From Synergistaceae bacterium (GTDB taxonomy: Bacteria > Synergistota > Synergistia > Synergistales > Synergistaceae), in contig JAISZL010000019.1 in NCBI GenBank assembly GCA_031269245.1, positions 1 through 48,463 of the forward strand: a DNA stretch of 48,463 nucleotides. The letters run 5' to 3'. This document shows positions 41,016-48,463 of this stretch, in pieces. Every line of letters starts with the position of its first letter. The stretch's first letter is position 1. The notes beneath the pieces are model-generated. The model made no database searches. It worked only from the letters and a program-made list of their open reading frames with translations, and was not told the origin of the DNA. Both the position numbers and the translations under genes were made by a program.

Positions 41016-42173
41016 TCACAGCGCGCATAAAATTATAGTGTCGTTCTGAAGATGGTTGGAGATGCGCCCGTCATCCAAAAACATCGGAAATATCTCCCCT
41101 CCAGAGTATGCGAAGCAATAGGGCGCAGAGCCGGCTATGCGCCTGTCCACCTCTTCGTGCTCCGCCATCACCTTCGTGCCGAGCGTCCAGCCGCGCGCCA
41201 CGCACGAGTATATCAGGACGCCCCTTCCGCCGCCCTTCTCCACCGCCTCCCCCACCGCGGCCCCAGTCGAGGAGAGCACGTCGTCGGACCCCATCATGGC
41301 TATGGCAAACGTCGATCCCTCGGGGATGGACCCGCCAAGTACGAGGCTCCCGTCCTCGTTGGAGTCGATACACCCCCGAATCAGGGTCGACCCGTCGTCG
41401 AGCTTTATCACGAACGGCATGGACCCGAAGCCCGACACATCCCCGCTGGAGGAGAGCCCCAGGGACTCGAGGTAGGTCATCGCCGGCACGTTGTTCACGC
41501 TCTTGAGTATGTTCTTGCGGACCTCAGTCACGACAGCCTTCTGTTTCAAGATGTTGCCATCGTCCACCGACGCGCTGAAAAACATCGGGTTGACGTCGCC
41601 GATCAGACCCAGCAGGACGAGCGACGTGGAGTAGAACTCCCCGTTGTAGATGGTGTATGACCTGCTGAGCCCCAGCTCGTTCGAGGAGGCGATCGTGCCG
41701 AAGGCCGGTATGCCGCCTCCAGAGAGGAGGTCGATCTTCTCGATGAACTCGTCGCCTCCTATGCCCTTTATTAACGGGATAAAGGGCATTATCAGGGCCG
41801 GCCTCTCGGAGAGGCTTCCCATCGTTCGCCCGTACATCTCGGAGACGGGCGCGTCCAGGCCGTCCGATATCGGGGCGGAAACGCCCGAGACGAATTTTAC
41901 GTCGCCGCTCGTGAGCACGGTAAGGACGAGCGCCAGCTGGCTCATTATCCCCGGCACCTGAACGCTCACCGATGTGCAACCCACCACGTCGAACGGCAGG
42001 CGCCCGCAGAGTTCGCGCACGACGGCGCTCTCGTCGAAGTCACACGCGCAGTGCAGAATACCGACGGAGTTCTCCATAAGATTGTCATCCAGCGCAAGCT
42101 GGCCGAGAATTTCGGAGATCGCGGCCTCCGCGTCATCTATCTCCTCAGTGAAAGCTGTAAGCATCCTGATCAT
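41016..42173 (-). CDS. FIST-domain sensory protein, first pair
   Basis: A 385-residue protein with FIST N and FIST C domains, a sensory module thought to bind small ligands such as amino acids. 'GRLPFDVVGCTSVS', 'LPLIKGIGGDEFIEKI'-like segments and the C-terminal 'YSGGEIFPMFLDDG' are shared with the paralogue at 43586. The preferred ATG is 42173, seven bases after AGGAGG; an ATG at 42179 is too close to that site. It sits between an HD-GYP response regulator and the hybrid kinase, all tightly spaced, so the three probably form one operon. Confidence 0.88.
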   Translation of the reverse strand: MIRMLTAFTEEIDDAEAAISEILGQLALDDNLMENSVGILHCACDFDESAVVRELCGRLPFDVVGCTSVSVQVPGIMSQLALVLTVLTSGDVKFVSGVSAPISDGLDAPVSEMYGRTMGSLSERPALIMPFIPLIKGIGGDEFIEKIDLLSGGGIPAFGTIASSNELGLSRSYTIYNGEFYSTSLVLLGLIGDVNPMFFSASVDDGNILKQKAVVTEVRKNILKSVNNVPAMTYLESLGLSSSGDVSGFGSMPFVIKLDDGSTLIRGCIDSNEDGSLVLGGSIPEGSTFAIAMMGSDDVLSSTGAAVGEAVEKGGGRGVLIYSCVARGWTLGTKVMAEHEEVDRRIAGSAPYCFAYSGGEIFPMFLDDGRISNHLQNDTIILCAL

Positions 42174-42194
42174 GAGCATTCCTCCTGACTTCGC

Positions 42195-43289
42195 CTATTG
42201 TTGTTTTTTGTTGACCTCGTTCATCACAGCTTCGAACTCCCTTTCACGAGGTCTGACGACATCTATGAGGTGAGGGTCGAAGTGCGTCCCAGAATTCCTG
42301 TACAGCATGTCGAAAGCCTCCCTGGGCGAGAAAGCTCTCTTGTATGGGCGGACGGACGTCAGCGCGTCGAACACGTCGGCGATAGCCGAGATGCGGGCGC
42401 CTATCGGGATCTCCGTCCCCTTCAACCCGCACGGATACCCAGTGCCGTCCCACTTCTCATGATGGTAGTACGCTATGTTGTACGCCTCTTGAAGGAGCGA
42501 GTCGTTCTCCAGCTCGACCAGGGCCGCGTTCAGCATCTTGGCGCCGTGAACGGGGTGCGACTTTATGATCTGAAACTCCTCGTCCGTCAGCCGCCCCGGC
42601 TTCAGGAGTACGCTGTCGGGCATGGCGATCTTGCCTATATCGTGCAGTTTCGTCGCCTCCACGATGTCGGCGGCCTCGCCGCCCGTCAGCAGGTATCCCT
42701 CGGCCGGGTCCTCCGCGAGCGCCTCGACGATGACCCTGGCATATCCCGTGGTGCGCGCTATGTGCTCGCCGGTGTCGTGGTCGCGCATGTCACTCGCCAT
42801 CGCGAGCAGTTTCAGCGTGATCTTTTCTCGCTGTTCGAGCTTGCGGTTCGTCTGCCGCAGCTCCTCCGTCTTCTCCTCCACGAGAGCCTCGAGATGATGC
42901 CGATACCTGTACAGCTCGAGCTGGAGGTGCACCCTGGTGGTGAGGGACTTGGGCTTGAACGGCTTGAGCAGGTAATCCATCGCGCCCATCTCGAGCGCCT
43001 GTATCTCGTCGTCGCCGTTCACCGAGCCAGTCAGGAATATGACGGGAATTTCGCGAAGCCTCGGATCCGCCTGAAGCGCATTCAGCACGTCAAAGCCCGA
43101 CATGCCCGCCATGTTGTAGTCCAGAAGGATCAAATCAGCCATGTTGTGACTCAGGAACTTCAAGGCGGTCTCGCCCGAAGTGAATGGCCTGACGTTGTAA
43201 TCCCGCTTCAGCGTGGACAGTATCGAGTTCAATATTATGGGATCATCATCAACAGTCAGTATGACTGGCTTATAAGCGTTTTCAGGCAC
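42195..43289 (-). CDS. Response regulator with HD-GYP domain (cyclic-di-GMP phosphodiesterase type)
   Basis: A 364-residue protein. The receiver domain (about 5-120) has 'VILTVDDDPIILNSILSTL', the phosphoacceptor in 'DLILLDYNMAG', and Lys in 'LLKPFKPKSL'. A linker coiled coil follows, then the HD-GYP domain with 'HDTGEHIARTT', 'LHDIGKIAMPD', 'HHEKWDGTGYP' and 'ARISAIADVFDALTS'; the metal-binding residues look complete, so hydrolysis of cyclic-di-GMP is likely. The GTG at 43289 is six bases after AGGAGG; the frame is open to 43331 without a site. It is the first gene of the reverse signalling operon. Confidence 0.92.
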   Translation of the reverse strand: MPENAYKPVILTVDDDPIILNSILSTLKRDYNVRPFTSGETALKFLSHNMADLILLDYNMAGMSGFDVLNALQADPRLREIPVIFLTGSVNGDDEIQALEMGAMDYLLKPFKPKSLTTRVHLQLELYRYRHHLEALVEEKTEELRQTNRKLEQREKITLKLLAMASDMRDHDTGEHIARTTGYARVIVEALAEDPAEGYLLTGGEAADIVEATKLHDIGKIAMPDSVLLKPGRLTDEEFQIIKSHPVHGAKMLNAALVELENDSLLQEAYNIAYYHHEKWDGTGYPCGLKGTEIPIGARISAIADVFDALTSVRPYKRAFSPREAFDMLYRNSGTHFDPHLIDVVRPREREFEAVMNEVNKKQQ

Positions 43290-43585
43290 CAGGGTCCTCC
43301 TATTCAGCGATTGGTCGGCGGCACGGCCCATATGACAGCTATTCTATATTTTAACACACGCCTCTACATATTATATAAGTAATCCATAAAAATATACGCA
43401 TTGTCCGGTGATTAAAACGCGGGCCGCCAGCGCCACCGAAATCGGCGACGTCAGCGACAAAAATTTTATCAAATTTCACAAATTTATCGCATGACGTGGT
43501 ATCATAATTATGTATTTTTACATACATAATTTTTGCGTGCCTTAGGGGCTCATTAAAAAATATTGAGTTGAGGGGTGTTTTCCCA
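43290..43585. promoter_or_regulatory. Divergent control region of the two signalling operons
   Basis: A 296-bp AT-rich region between the reverse-strand HD-GYP/FIST/kinase operon and the forward FIST/kinase operon. An inverted repeat ATTATGTA/TACATAAT (43507-43514 and 43523-43530) lies about 55 bp before the forward start. A reverse TATAAT occurs at 43375-43370, but no well-spaced -35 accompanies it. Both operons may be controlled together from here. Confidence 0.6.
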
Positions 43586-44740
43586 TTGATTAAAATGCAA
43601 ACAGCAAGTACCGCGGAAATTGACGACGTCGACTACGCGCTCGGAGAAATATTAGAACAGCTCGATTTGGAGGCACTGGGGAAAAACTCGGTTGGAGTTT
43701 TGCTATGTTATTATGAGTTCATCGAAACAGGGATTGTCAATGCCCTAAGCGAACGGCTTCCCTTTGACGTGATAGGCATGACCACAATGGCCAGCGCATC
43801 TGGGAGCGATTGCGGGATGTACAGGCTCTGCCTCTGTGTCCTATCGAGCGACGACGTGTCGTTCGAGATTGCGGTGACGCCGCCGATTTCTCTCGGCAAT
43901 TACGAGAGTGAAATAGAGACGGCTTATCGGCGCGCGCGCGGGAAACTGCCTGGGGACCCTTCTTTCATCATCTCTTTCTTTCCGTTCTTGCGCGACGTGA
44001 GCGCCGCGGAGCTCCTTAAGAGTTTTGACAAGACCTGCGGGAGTGTTCCGATTTGGGGCAGCGTGTCCGGCGACATGGACACGAGCTACGAGCACTGCAG
44101 GACGCTGTGGAACGCTGAAGCCGACATCGCGACTCTCGCGATGCTGCTCGTTCACGGCCCCATAGAGCCGAAATTCGTCCTAACCTCGATACCCGAAAGA
44201 AATATGCGCGACAGCAGCGCCATCATCACGAAATCCGAGGGCTGCGTAATCAAAGAGGTCAACGGCATGAGGTTCGACAAATACGTGAAAAGCGTGGGAC
44301 TCGTCCTGCGCGGCACCGAAGAATCCTCTACAATCCCGCTGCTGATAAATTACGGCGGCGGCTCAAAGCCGGTAGCGCTGGCGATATACGACATGAGGGA
44401 CGACGGTACCGCCCTGTGCGGCGGTGAAATACCGCAAGGTTCGGTGCTCATCATCGGCCAGGTCGATTACGACGGCATCATCGAAACGACAGGCGCGAGC
44501 ATGGACACCCTGATGGCCCAAGAGGGAAAAAACGGGCTGCTCCTGCTCCCCTGCGTCTCTCGTTACATCATGCTGGCGCCGCGGCAGGAAGATGAAATGC
44601 GGGCGATTTTGCGGACCGTGGACGGTAAAATTCCCTTCATCATGGGTTATTCCGGCGGAGAGATATGCCCGGTGTTGGAGAATGACGGCAAATATCATAA
44701 TCGCCACCATAATTTTACATTTTCCGCGTGCCTGTTTTAA
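43586..44740 (+). CDS. FIST-domain sensory protein, second pair
   Basis: A 384-residue FIST protein homologous to 41016-42173. The N-termini align as IKMQTASTAEIDD and IRMLTAFTEEIDD, which supports the TTG at 43586 as start, about ten bases after GAGGGG; the frame extends to 43568 without need. Shared features are 'ERLPFDVIGMTTMA', 'FFPFLRDVSAAELLKSF' and the C-terminal 'YSGGEICPVLENDG'. Overall similarity is moderate, so the two sensors probably bind different ligands. It is followed after 27 bp by a hybrid kinase. Confidence 0.87.
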   Translation: MIKMQTASTAEIDDVDYALGEILEQLDLEALGKNSVGVLLCYYEFIETGIVNALSERLPFDVIGMTTMASASGSDCGMYRLCLCVLSSDDVSFEIAVTPPISLGNYESEIETAYRRARGKLPGDPSFIISFFPFLRDVSAAELLKSFDKTCGSVPIWGSVSGDMDTSYEHCRTLWNAEADIATLAMLLVHGPIEPKFVLTSIPERNMRDSSAIITKSEGCVIKEVNGMRFDKYVKSVGLVLRGTEESSTIPLLINYGGGSKPVALAIYDMRDDGTALCGGEIPQGSVLIIGQVDYDGIIETTGASMDTLMAQEGKNGLLLLPCVSRYIMLAPRQEDEMRAILRTVDGKIPFIMGYSGGEICPVLENDGKYHNRHHNFTFSACLF

Positions 44741-44767
44741 CGGCACAGTAATGGGAGACACCGCGCG

Positions 44768-46954
44768 TTGCTGAACGACGGCGAAGAAACTTTTGAAGCG
44801 ATGGACAAAGACGAGCTTATCGAGAGAGCGCGCAATCTGTCGTCTCAGATAGAGCAAGTTGAAACACAAATTTTCGAGCTGACGAAAAAAGAAAAGAAGT
44901 ACAAGCGGGAAATTATACATCTCCAAAAAACGATAGAGCAGGAAAGGTACGTAGCCGAGGCAAAGGCCAATCACGAGGCGGCGCGCTCGCTGGCGCAGCG
45001 CGAGAGGGATAAATACTTCAAATTATTGATGGCAAGCAGCACAAACATCATCCTTTTTCTGGATATAAACGGGAGAATCGCGTACTGCACCGACTTTTTC
45101 CTGAAAAAAACCCATTTTTCCGATCATATGGAGGTTAGAGGAAAGACGCTGGTGGAGGTTTTTCGCGGTTTCACGGAGCGGGAATTTGTCGACAACATAG
45201 AGGCGATCCTCCAGGAAGCGATCGAGTCCAACGCGGCGCGCGCGTATGAAACCAGCATAGACATCGAACACGTCGGAGTGCTGAGCGAATTCATCATCAA
45301 CTTTACCCCTATGACGAACGAGAACGGCGAACACGAGGGAACACTGCTGCTATTCAACGACGTGACCGATATCGAGCGGGCCAGGGAAGAAGCGGAACGC
45401 GCGAATTTGGCAAAATCCACGTTCCTGTCTAACATGTCCCACGAGATGCGCACGCCGATGAACGCCATCATCGGCATGACGTCGATCGGCAAATCGGCGC
45501 CCGATATCGAACGAAAAAATTACGCCTTGGGGAAGATAGGGGACGCGTCTACCCACTTGCTGGGCGTCATCAACGATATTCTGGACATGAGCAAGATAGA
45601 GGCGAACAAGTTCGAGCTTTCGCTCGACACGTTCTCATTCGAAAGGATGCTCCAGAAGGTGGTGAACGTCATTCACTTCCGCGTGGAAGAAAAGCAGCAG
45701 GACTTCTCCGTGCACATCGATCCGGCTATTCCGGCGAGCCTCGTCGGAGACGATCAGAGGCTTGCCCAGGTGATCGCGAATCTCCTGTCGAACGCCGTCA
45801 AATTTACGCCTGAGTACGGCGTGATACGCCTAAACGCGCGTCTCGCGGACGAGAAGGACGGCCTTTACACCATACAGATAGATGTCACCGACACAGGCAT
45901 CGGAATCACGCCGGAACAGCAGTCGCGCCTCTTTAACTCGTTCCAGCAGGCGGAAAGCAGCACGTCCCGAAAATTCGGCGGCACTGGGTTAGGCCTTGCC
46001 ATATCGAAACGCATCGTGGAGATGATGGGCGGCAGAATTTGGATAGAGTCGGAGCCCGAGCGGGGGTCGACGTTCGCCTTCACCATACAGGCGGAGCGCG
46101 GGGAGGGCGGGCAGCAAAATCTCCTGAAACCCGGGGCAAACTGGGAAAACATCAGGGTTCTAGCGGTGGACGACTCGCCCGACGTCAGGGATTATTTCGA
46201 GGAAATCGCGCTGGGACTCGGATTATCCTGCGACACGGCCACTGGCGGCAGCGAGGCTTTATCGTTCATCGAGCGAAACGGAGCCTACGATATATATTTC
46301 GTGGACTGGAAAATGCCCGACATGGACGGGATAGAACTCTCCCGCCGCATAAAAAGCAACAGAGATGACAAATACGTGGTGATAATGATATCCTCCTCCG
46401 CGTGGAGCGTGATAGCCGACGAGGCAAAGAGCGCGGGGGTAAACAAATTTTTGCCCAAGCCGCTGTTCCCGTCCTCGATAGCGGACTGCGTAAACGATTG
46501 CCTCGGCTCGGGATCGCTGATTATGGAATACGGGGAACAGCGCGAGACGGACGATTTCAGCGAGTATCGCATCCTGCTGGCCGAGGACGTTGAAATCAAC
46601 AGGGAGATAGTGCTGACGCTGCTGGAACCGACAGCCCTTTCCATCGACTGCGCCGCGAACGGCAATGAAGCTGTGCGGATGTTCAAAGACGCGCCCGACT
46701 TGTACGACATGATATTCATGGACGTGCAGATGCCGGGGCTGGACGGATACCAAGCGACGAGGCAAATCCGCTCGCTCGACACGCCGCGCGGGAAGGAAAT
46801 CCCGATTGTCGCGATGACAGCTAACGTTTTTCGCGAGGATATAGAAAAATGCCTTGCCGCCGGCATGAACGATCACGTCGGCAAACCACTCGATTTCGAC
46901 GAGGTGCTGGATAAACTGCGAGCATATCTGCGCCAAAAACAAATCAACAACTGA
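44768..46954 (+). CDS. Hybrid sensor histidine kinase (coiled coil-PAS-HisKA-HATPase-REC-REC)
   Basis: A 728-residue soluble kinase. A coiled coil (about 15-80) precedes a PAS domain (about 85-205, 'NIILFLDINGRIAYCTDFFL'), HisKA ('NMSHEMRTPMNAIIGM'), HATPase ('NLLSNAVKFTPEYG', 'DTGIGITPEQQSRLF', 'GTGLGLAISKRIVEMMGG'), then two receivers ('LAVDDSPDVRDYF', 'YFVDWKMPDMDG' and 'LLAEDVEINREI', 'IFMDVQMPGLDG'). It starts at a TTG, ten bases after GGGAG. It resembles the reverse-strand kinase in its N-terminal coiled coil and PAS, but ends with a second REC where that one has Hpt. Confidence 0.92.
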   Translation: MLNDGEETFEAMDKDELIERARNLSSQIEQVETQIFELTKKEKKYKREIIHLQKTIEQERYVAEAKANHEAARSLAQRERDKYFKLLMASSTNIILFLDINGRIAYCTDFFLKKTHFSDHMEVRGKTLVEVFRGFTEREFVDNIEAILQEAIESNAARAYETSIDIEHVGVLSEFIINFTPMTNENGEHEGTLLLFNDVTDIERAREEAERANLAKSTFLSNMSHEMRTPMNAIIGMTSIGKSAPDIERKNYALGKIGDASTHLLGVINDILDMSKIEANKFELSLDTFSFERMLQKVVNVIHFRVEEKQQDFSVHIDPAIPASLVGDDQRLAQVIANLLSNAVKFTPEYGVIRLNARLADEKDGLYTIQIDVTDTGIGITPEQQSRLFNSFQQAESSTSRKFGGTGLGLAISKRIVEMMGGRIWIESEPERGSTFAFTIQAERGEGGQQNLLKPGANWENIRVLAVDDSPDVRDYFEEIALGLGLSCDTATGGSEALSFIERNGAYDIYFVDWKMPDMDGIELSRRIKSNRDDKYVVIMISSSAWSVIADEAKSAGVNKFLPKPLFPSSIADCVNDCLGSGSLIMEYGEQRETDDFSEYRILLAEDVEINREIVLTLLEPTALSIDCAANGNEAVRMFKDAPDLYDMIFMDVQMPGLDGYQATRQIRSLDTPRGKEIPIVAMTANVFREDIEKCLAAGMNDHVGKPLDFDEVLDKLRAYLRQKQINN

Positions 46955-47089
46955 TCCCCAAATAATTATAGAGGTGTGTTTCAGGATGAGACGAGTCATC
47001 ATCGAGTACGCGAACCAATTGAGCGGCGCGCGCTCCAGGCGGCGCCTGCCCGCGAACCCGCTGAACGGCGCGGCGAATGGGAGTCCGGC

Positions 47090-48184
47090 GTGAACGGATA
47101 CAGCGCGTCTCGCATCTCCCTCGGCAGCCGTCGCGACACGGAGCGGATGGACGCGCTGCTGGCACGGGAGGGACTCAAGCGGGACGCGAACCTCGATTAC
47201 GCGGTGGGGGTTTACGACGGCGGCGGCGCCCTAATAGCGGCTGGGGGGTGCTCGGCGAACACCATCCGCTGCGTCGCGGTGGACCGCGCGCATCAGGGGG
47301 AGGGACTGCTGGGGACGGTCGTCTCCCGCATCCTGGAGCATCTGGCGGGCGAGGGGATGACGCACGCGTTTCTCTACACGAAGCCGGAGAGCGCGCGTTA
47401 CTTCCGCGACCTCGGGTTCCACGAGATCGCCTCCGGGCTGGACCTCGTGGTCTTCATGGAGAACAGGAGGGACGGCTTCCCCGGGTACGTCCGCGAGCTC
47501 TCCACGAGCCGCCGGGACGGCGCGTGCTCCGCGCTCGTGATGAACTGCAACCCGTTCACGCTCGGCCACAGATACCTTGTCGAGCGCGCGGCCGGGGAGA
47601 GTGACTTCGTCCACATCTTCGCGGTGTCGGAGGACGCGTCGCTATTCCCAGCCGCCGACAGGTACAAGATGATCGAGCGTGGCGTCTCCGGCCTGCGCGG
47701 CGTGGCGCTGCACCGGACGGGGAGCTACATGGTGTCGTCGGCGGTTTTCCCGTCGTATTTTCTGGGGGACGACGAGTCGGCGGTCGCGGCGCAGGCGTAC
47801 CTCGACGTCCGTATATTCGAAAAAATCGCGCCGGCACTGAACGTCACCCGGCGCTACGCCGGCACGGAGCCGTTCAGCAGGGTGACTGCCCTGTACAACT
47901 CGGCGATGAGATCCGAGCTCCCCAAGGCCGGCATCGAGTTCACGGAGGTCCCCCGCGCAGAGCTCGACGGCGCGCCGATCAGCGCCTCGCGCGTCCGGCG
48001 GGCGATAAAGGAGGGGGATATGGACGCCGTCCAGAGGATGACGCCGCAAAGCACCTACGACTACCTGCTGTCCGAACGCGGCGGGGAGGTCGTGAGGCGA
48101 ATCAGGGAGGCCGGCTCAAAATCAGGAGGGCCAGACAGCGCGGGACGCTGCCCCGCACCCGCAAGGGGACTAGAGTCCCCATGA
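47090..48184 (+). CDS. citC: [Citrate (pro-3S)-lyase] ligase
   Basis: A 364-residue CitC, which acetylates the prosthetic group of the citrate lyase acyl-carrier protein. An N-terminal GNAT-like domain ('GGCSANTIRCVAVDRAHQGE', 'YTKPESARYFRDLGF') is followed by a nucleotidyltransferase domain with 'MNCNPFTLGHRYLVERAA' (the HxGH-like motif) and 'ISASRVRRAIKEGD'. The GTG at 47090 is the preferred start; the open frame extends to 46976 but upstream residues are low-complexity. The last ~17 codons lie inside the 112-bp palindromic repeat, so the natural end may originally have been shorter. No citrate lyase genes are in the window. Confidence 0.85.
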   Translation: MNGYSASRISLGSRRDTERMDALLAREGLKRDANLDYAVGVYDGGGALIAAGGCSANTIRCVAVDRAHQGEGLLGTVVSRILEHLAGEGMTHAFLYTKPESARYFRDLGFHEIASGLDLVVFMENRRDGFPGYVRELSTSRRDGACSALVMNCNPFTLGHRYLVERAAGESDFVHIFAVSEDASLFPAADRYKMIERGVSGLRGVALHRTGSYMVSSAVFPSYFLGDDESAVAAQAYLDVRIFEKIAPALNVTRRYAGTEPFSRVTALYNSAMRSELPKAGIEFTEVPRAELDGAPISASRVRRAIKEGDMDAVQRMTPQSTYDYLLSERGGEVVRRIREAGSKSGGPDSAGRCPAPARGLESP

Positions 48185-48245
48185 CCCCGCATGAGGGCGC
48201 GGGGAACCTGGTTCCCAGCCGGGTGCGGGCAACGCCCGCGCTGTC
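48134..48245. repeat. 112-bp self-complementary GC-rich element (cloverleaf-like)
   Basis: The outer arms GACAGCGCGGG...GCCC.GCACCCG and CGGGTGCGGGC...CCCGCGCTGTC pair over about 27 bp with a few mismatches. Inside are two small hairpins, GGGGACT-AG-AGTCCCC and GGGAACC-T-GGTTCCC. The whole could fold as a three-armed cruciform or RNA. A partial copy is at 7391-7430. Situated between convergent genes, it may act as a transcriptional end, while part of it is translated as the end of citC. Confidence 0.85.
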
Positions 48246-48260
48246 TACCCGCGCTTCAAA

Positions 48261-48463
48261 CTAATCGCGGCGCTTGCGGCTCACAGCCGCCAGCACAGCG
48301 GCGGCAGCCGCCAAACCGAACGCCCCGGCGGCACAGCCGTTGCTGCCGCCGGACGGAGTTACCTCGCGCGTTTCGTCGTAGGTCACGACGTAGACGGAGA
48401 GGTGGTCGGTCTCGAAGAACGCCTTGCCGCCGGCGTATCTCCTGCCGTCTTCCATCCACTCCT
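48261..48463 (-). CDS. C-terminal end of a surface protein with Synergist-CTERM sorting signal, 5' part outside window
   Basis: The frame is open from the right edge to a TAG at 48261 (66 codons visible). It reads 'EWMEDGRRYAGGKAFFETDH', a short beta segment 'LSVYVVTYDET', a Ser/Gly linker with 'GGSNGCAAGAFG', an Ala-rich hydrophobic helix and 'SRKRRD'. This Gly-Cys / hydrophobic / basic layout is that of the Synergist-CTERM domain, found in exported proteins of Synergistota and thought to direct anchoring and processing at the cell surface. The function of the rest of the protein is not visible. Confidence 0.82.
   Translation of the reverse strand, partial: EWMEDGRRYAGGKAFFETDHLSVYVVTYDETREVTPSGGSNGCAAGAFGLAAAAAVLAAVSRKRRD

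Overview
The window comes from a GC-rich, anaerobic, amino-acid-fermenting bacterium, most probably a member of the Synergistota. The strongest taxonomic clue is at the right edge: a reverse-strand gene ends in a Gly/Ser-rich linker, a Gly-Cys, an Ala-rich hydrophobic helix and a basic tail, the layout of the Synergist-CTERM sorting signal. The anaerobic lifestyle follows from a 2-oxoacid:ferredoxin oxidoreductase, the [FeFe]-hydrogenase maturase HydF, many ferredoxin-type proteins and a molybdenum aldehyde oxidoreductase. No oxygen-respiration gene is visible.

Layout. 1-1805 (-): a large secreted surface protein running off the left edge. 1806-2598: gene-free, with a (GCTT)10 microsatellite. 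2599-7293 (-): housekeeping translation/SRP operon ylxM-ffh-rpsP-khpA-rimM-trmD-rplS behind a near-consensus promoter; TrmD carries a second SPOUT methyltransferase domain. 7451-12929 (-): molybdenum aldehyde oxidoreductase, a giant flavin/Fe-S oxidoreductase and a small zinc-ribbon redox protein. 13102-18050 (-): Na+/solute symporter followed by a five-subunit FAD/Fe-S amino-acid-type dehydrogenase. 18466-19044: tRNA-Leu(CAG) and mobile-element debris. 19125-24922 (-): OadA/PycB-like carboxyltransferase, RlmD and korDABC. 25384-30960 (-): a second, paralogous five-subunit dehydrogenase, a YheO/DauR-type regulator and an Ldh_2-family reductase. 31377-38465 (+): a hypothetical gene, hydF-aspA, XdhC, a chemoreceptor and a small secreted protein. 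38507-46954: a divergent signalling island made of two FIST/hybrid-histidine-kinase pairs and an HD-GYP response regulator. 47090-48184 (+): citrate lyase ligase. 48261-48463 (-): end of the Synergist-CTERM protein.

How the genes may work together. The two five-subunit dehydrogenases, the symporter, the imine/keto-acid reductase, KorABCD, the aldehyde oxidoreductase module, the HydF-AspA pair and XdhC fit an organism that imports amino or imino acids, oxidises them to 2-oxo acids and aldehydes, and passes the electrons to ferredoxin/NAD and finally to hydrogen. The YheO regulator, the second dehydrogenase and the Ldh_2 reductase together look like an oxidise-then-reduce loop for D-amino or imino acids. 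The FIST/kinase/HD-GYP island could sense related small ligands. These functional links are inference from gene content and order.

The intergenic regions carry at least three kinds of repeat: a ~107-bp dispersed element (three near-complete copies plus fragments), a 112-bp self-complementary GC-rich element, and a 167-bp element with perfect 15-bp terminal inverted repeats. Several promoters are readable, two of them with palindromes lying on the -10 box.
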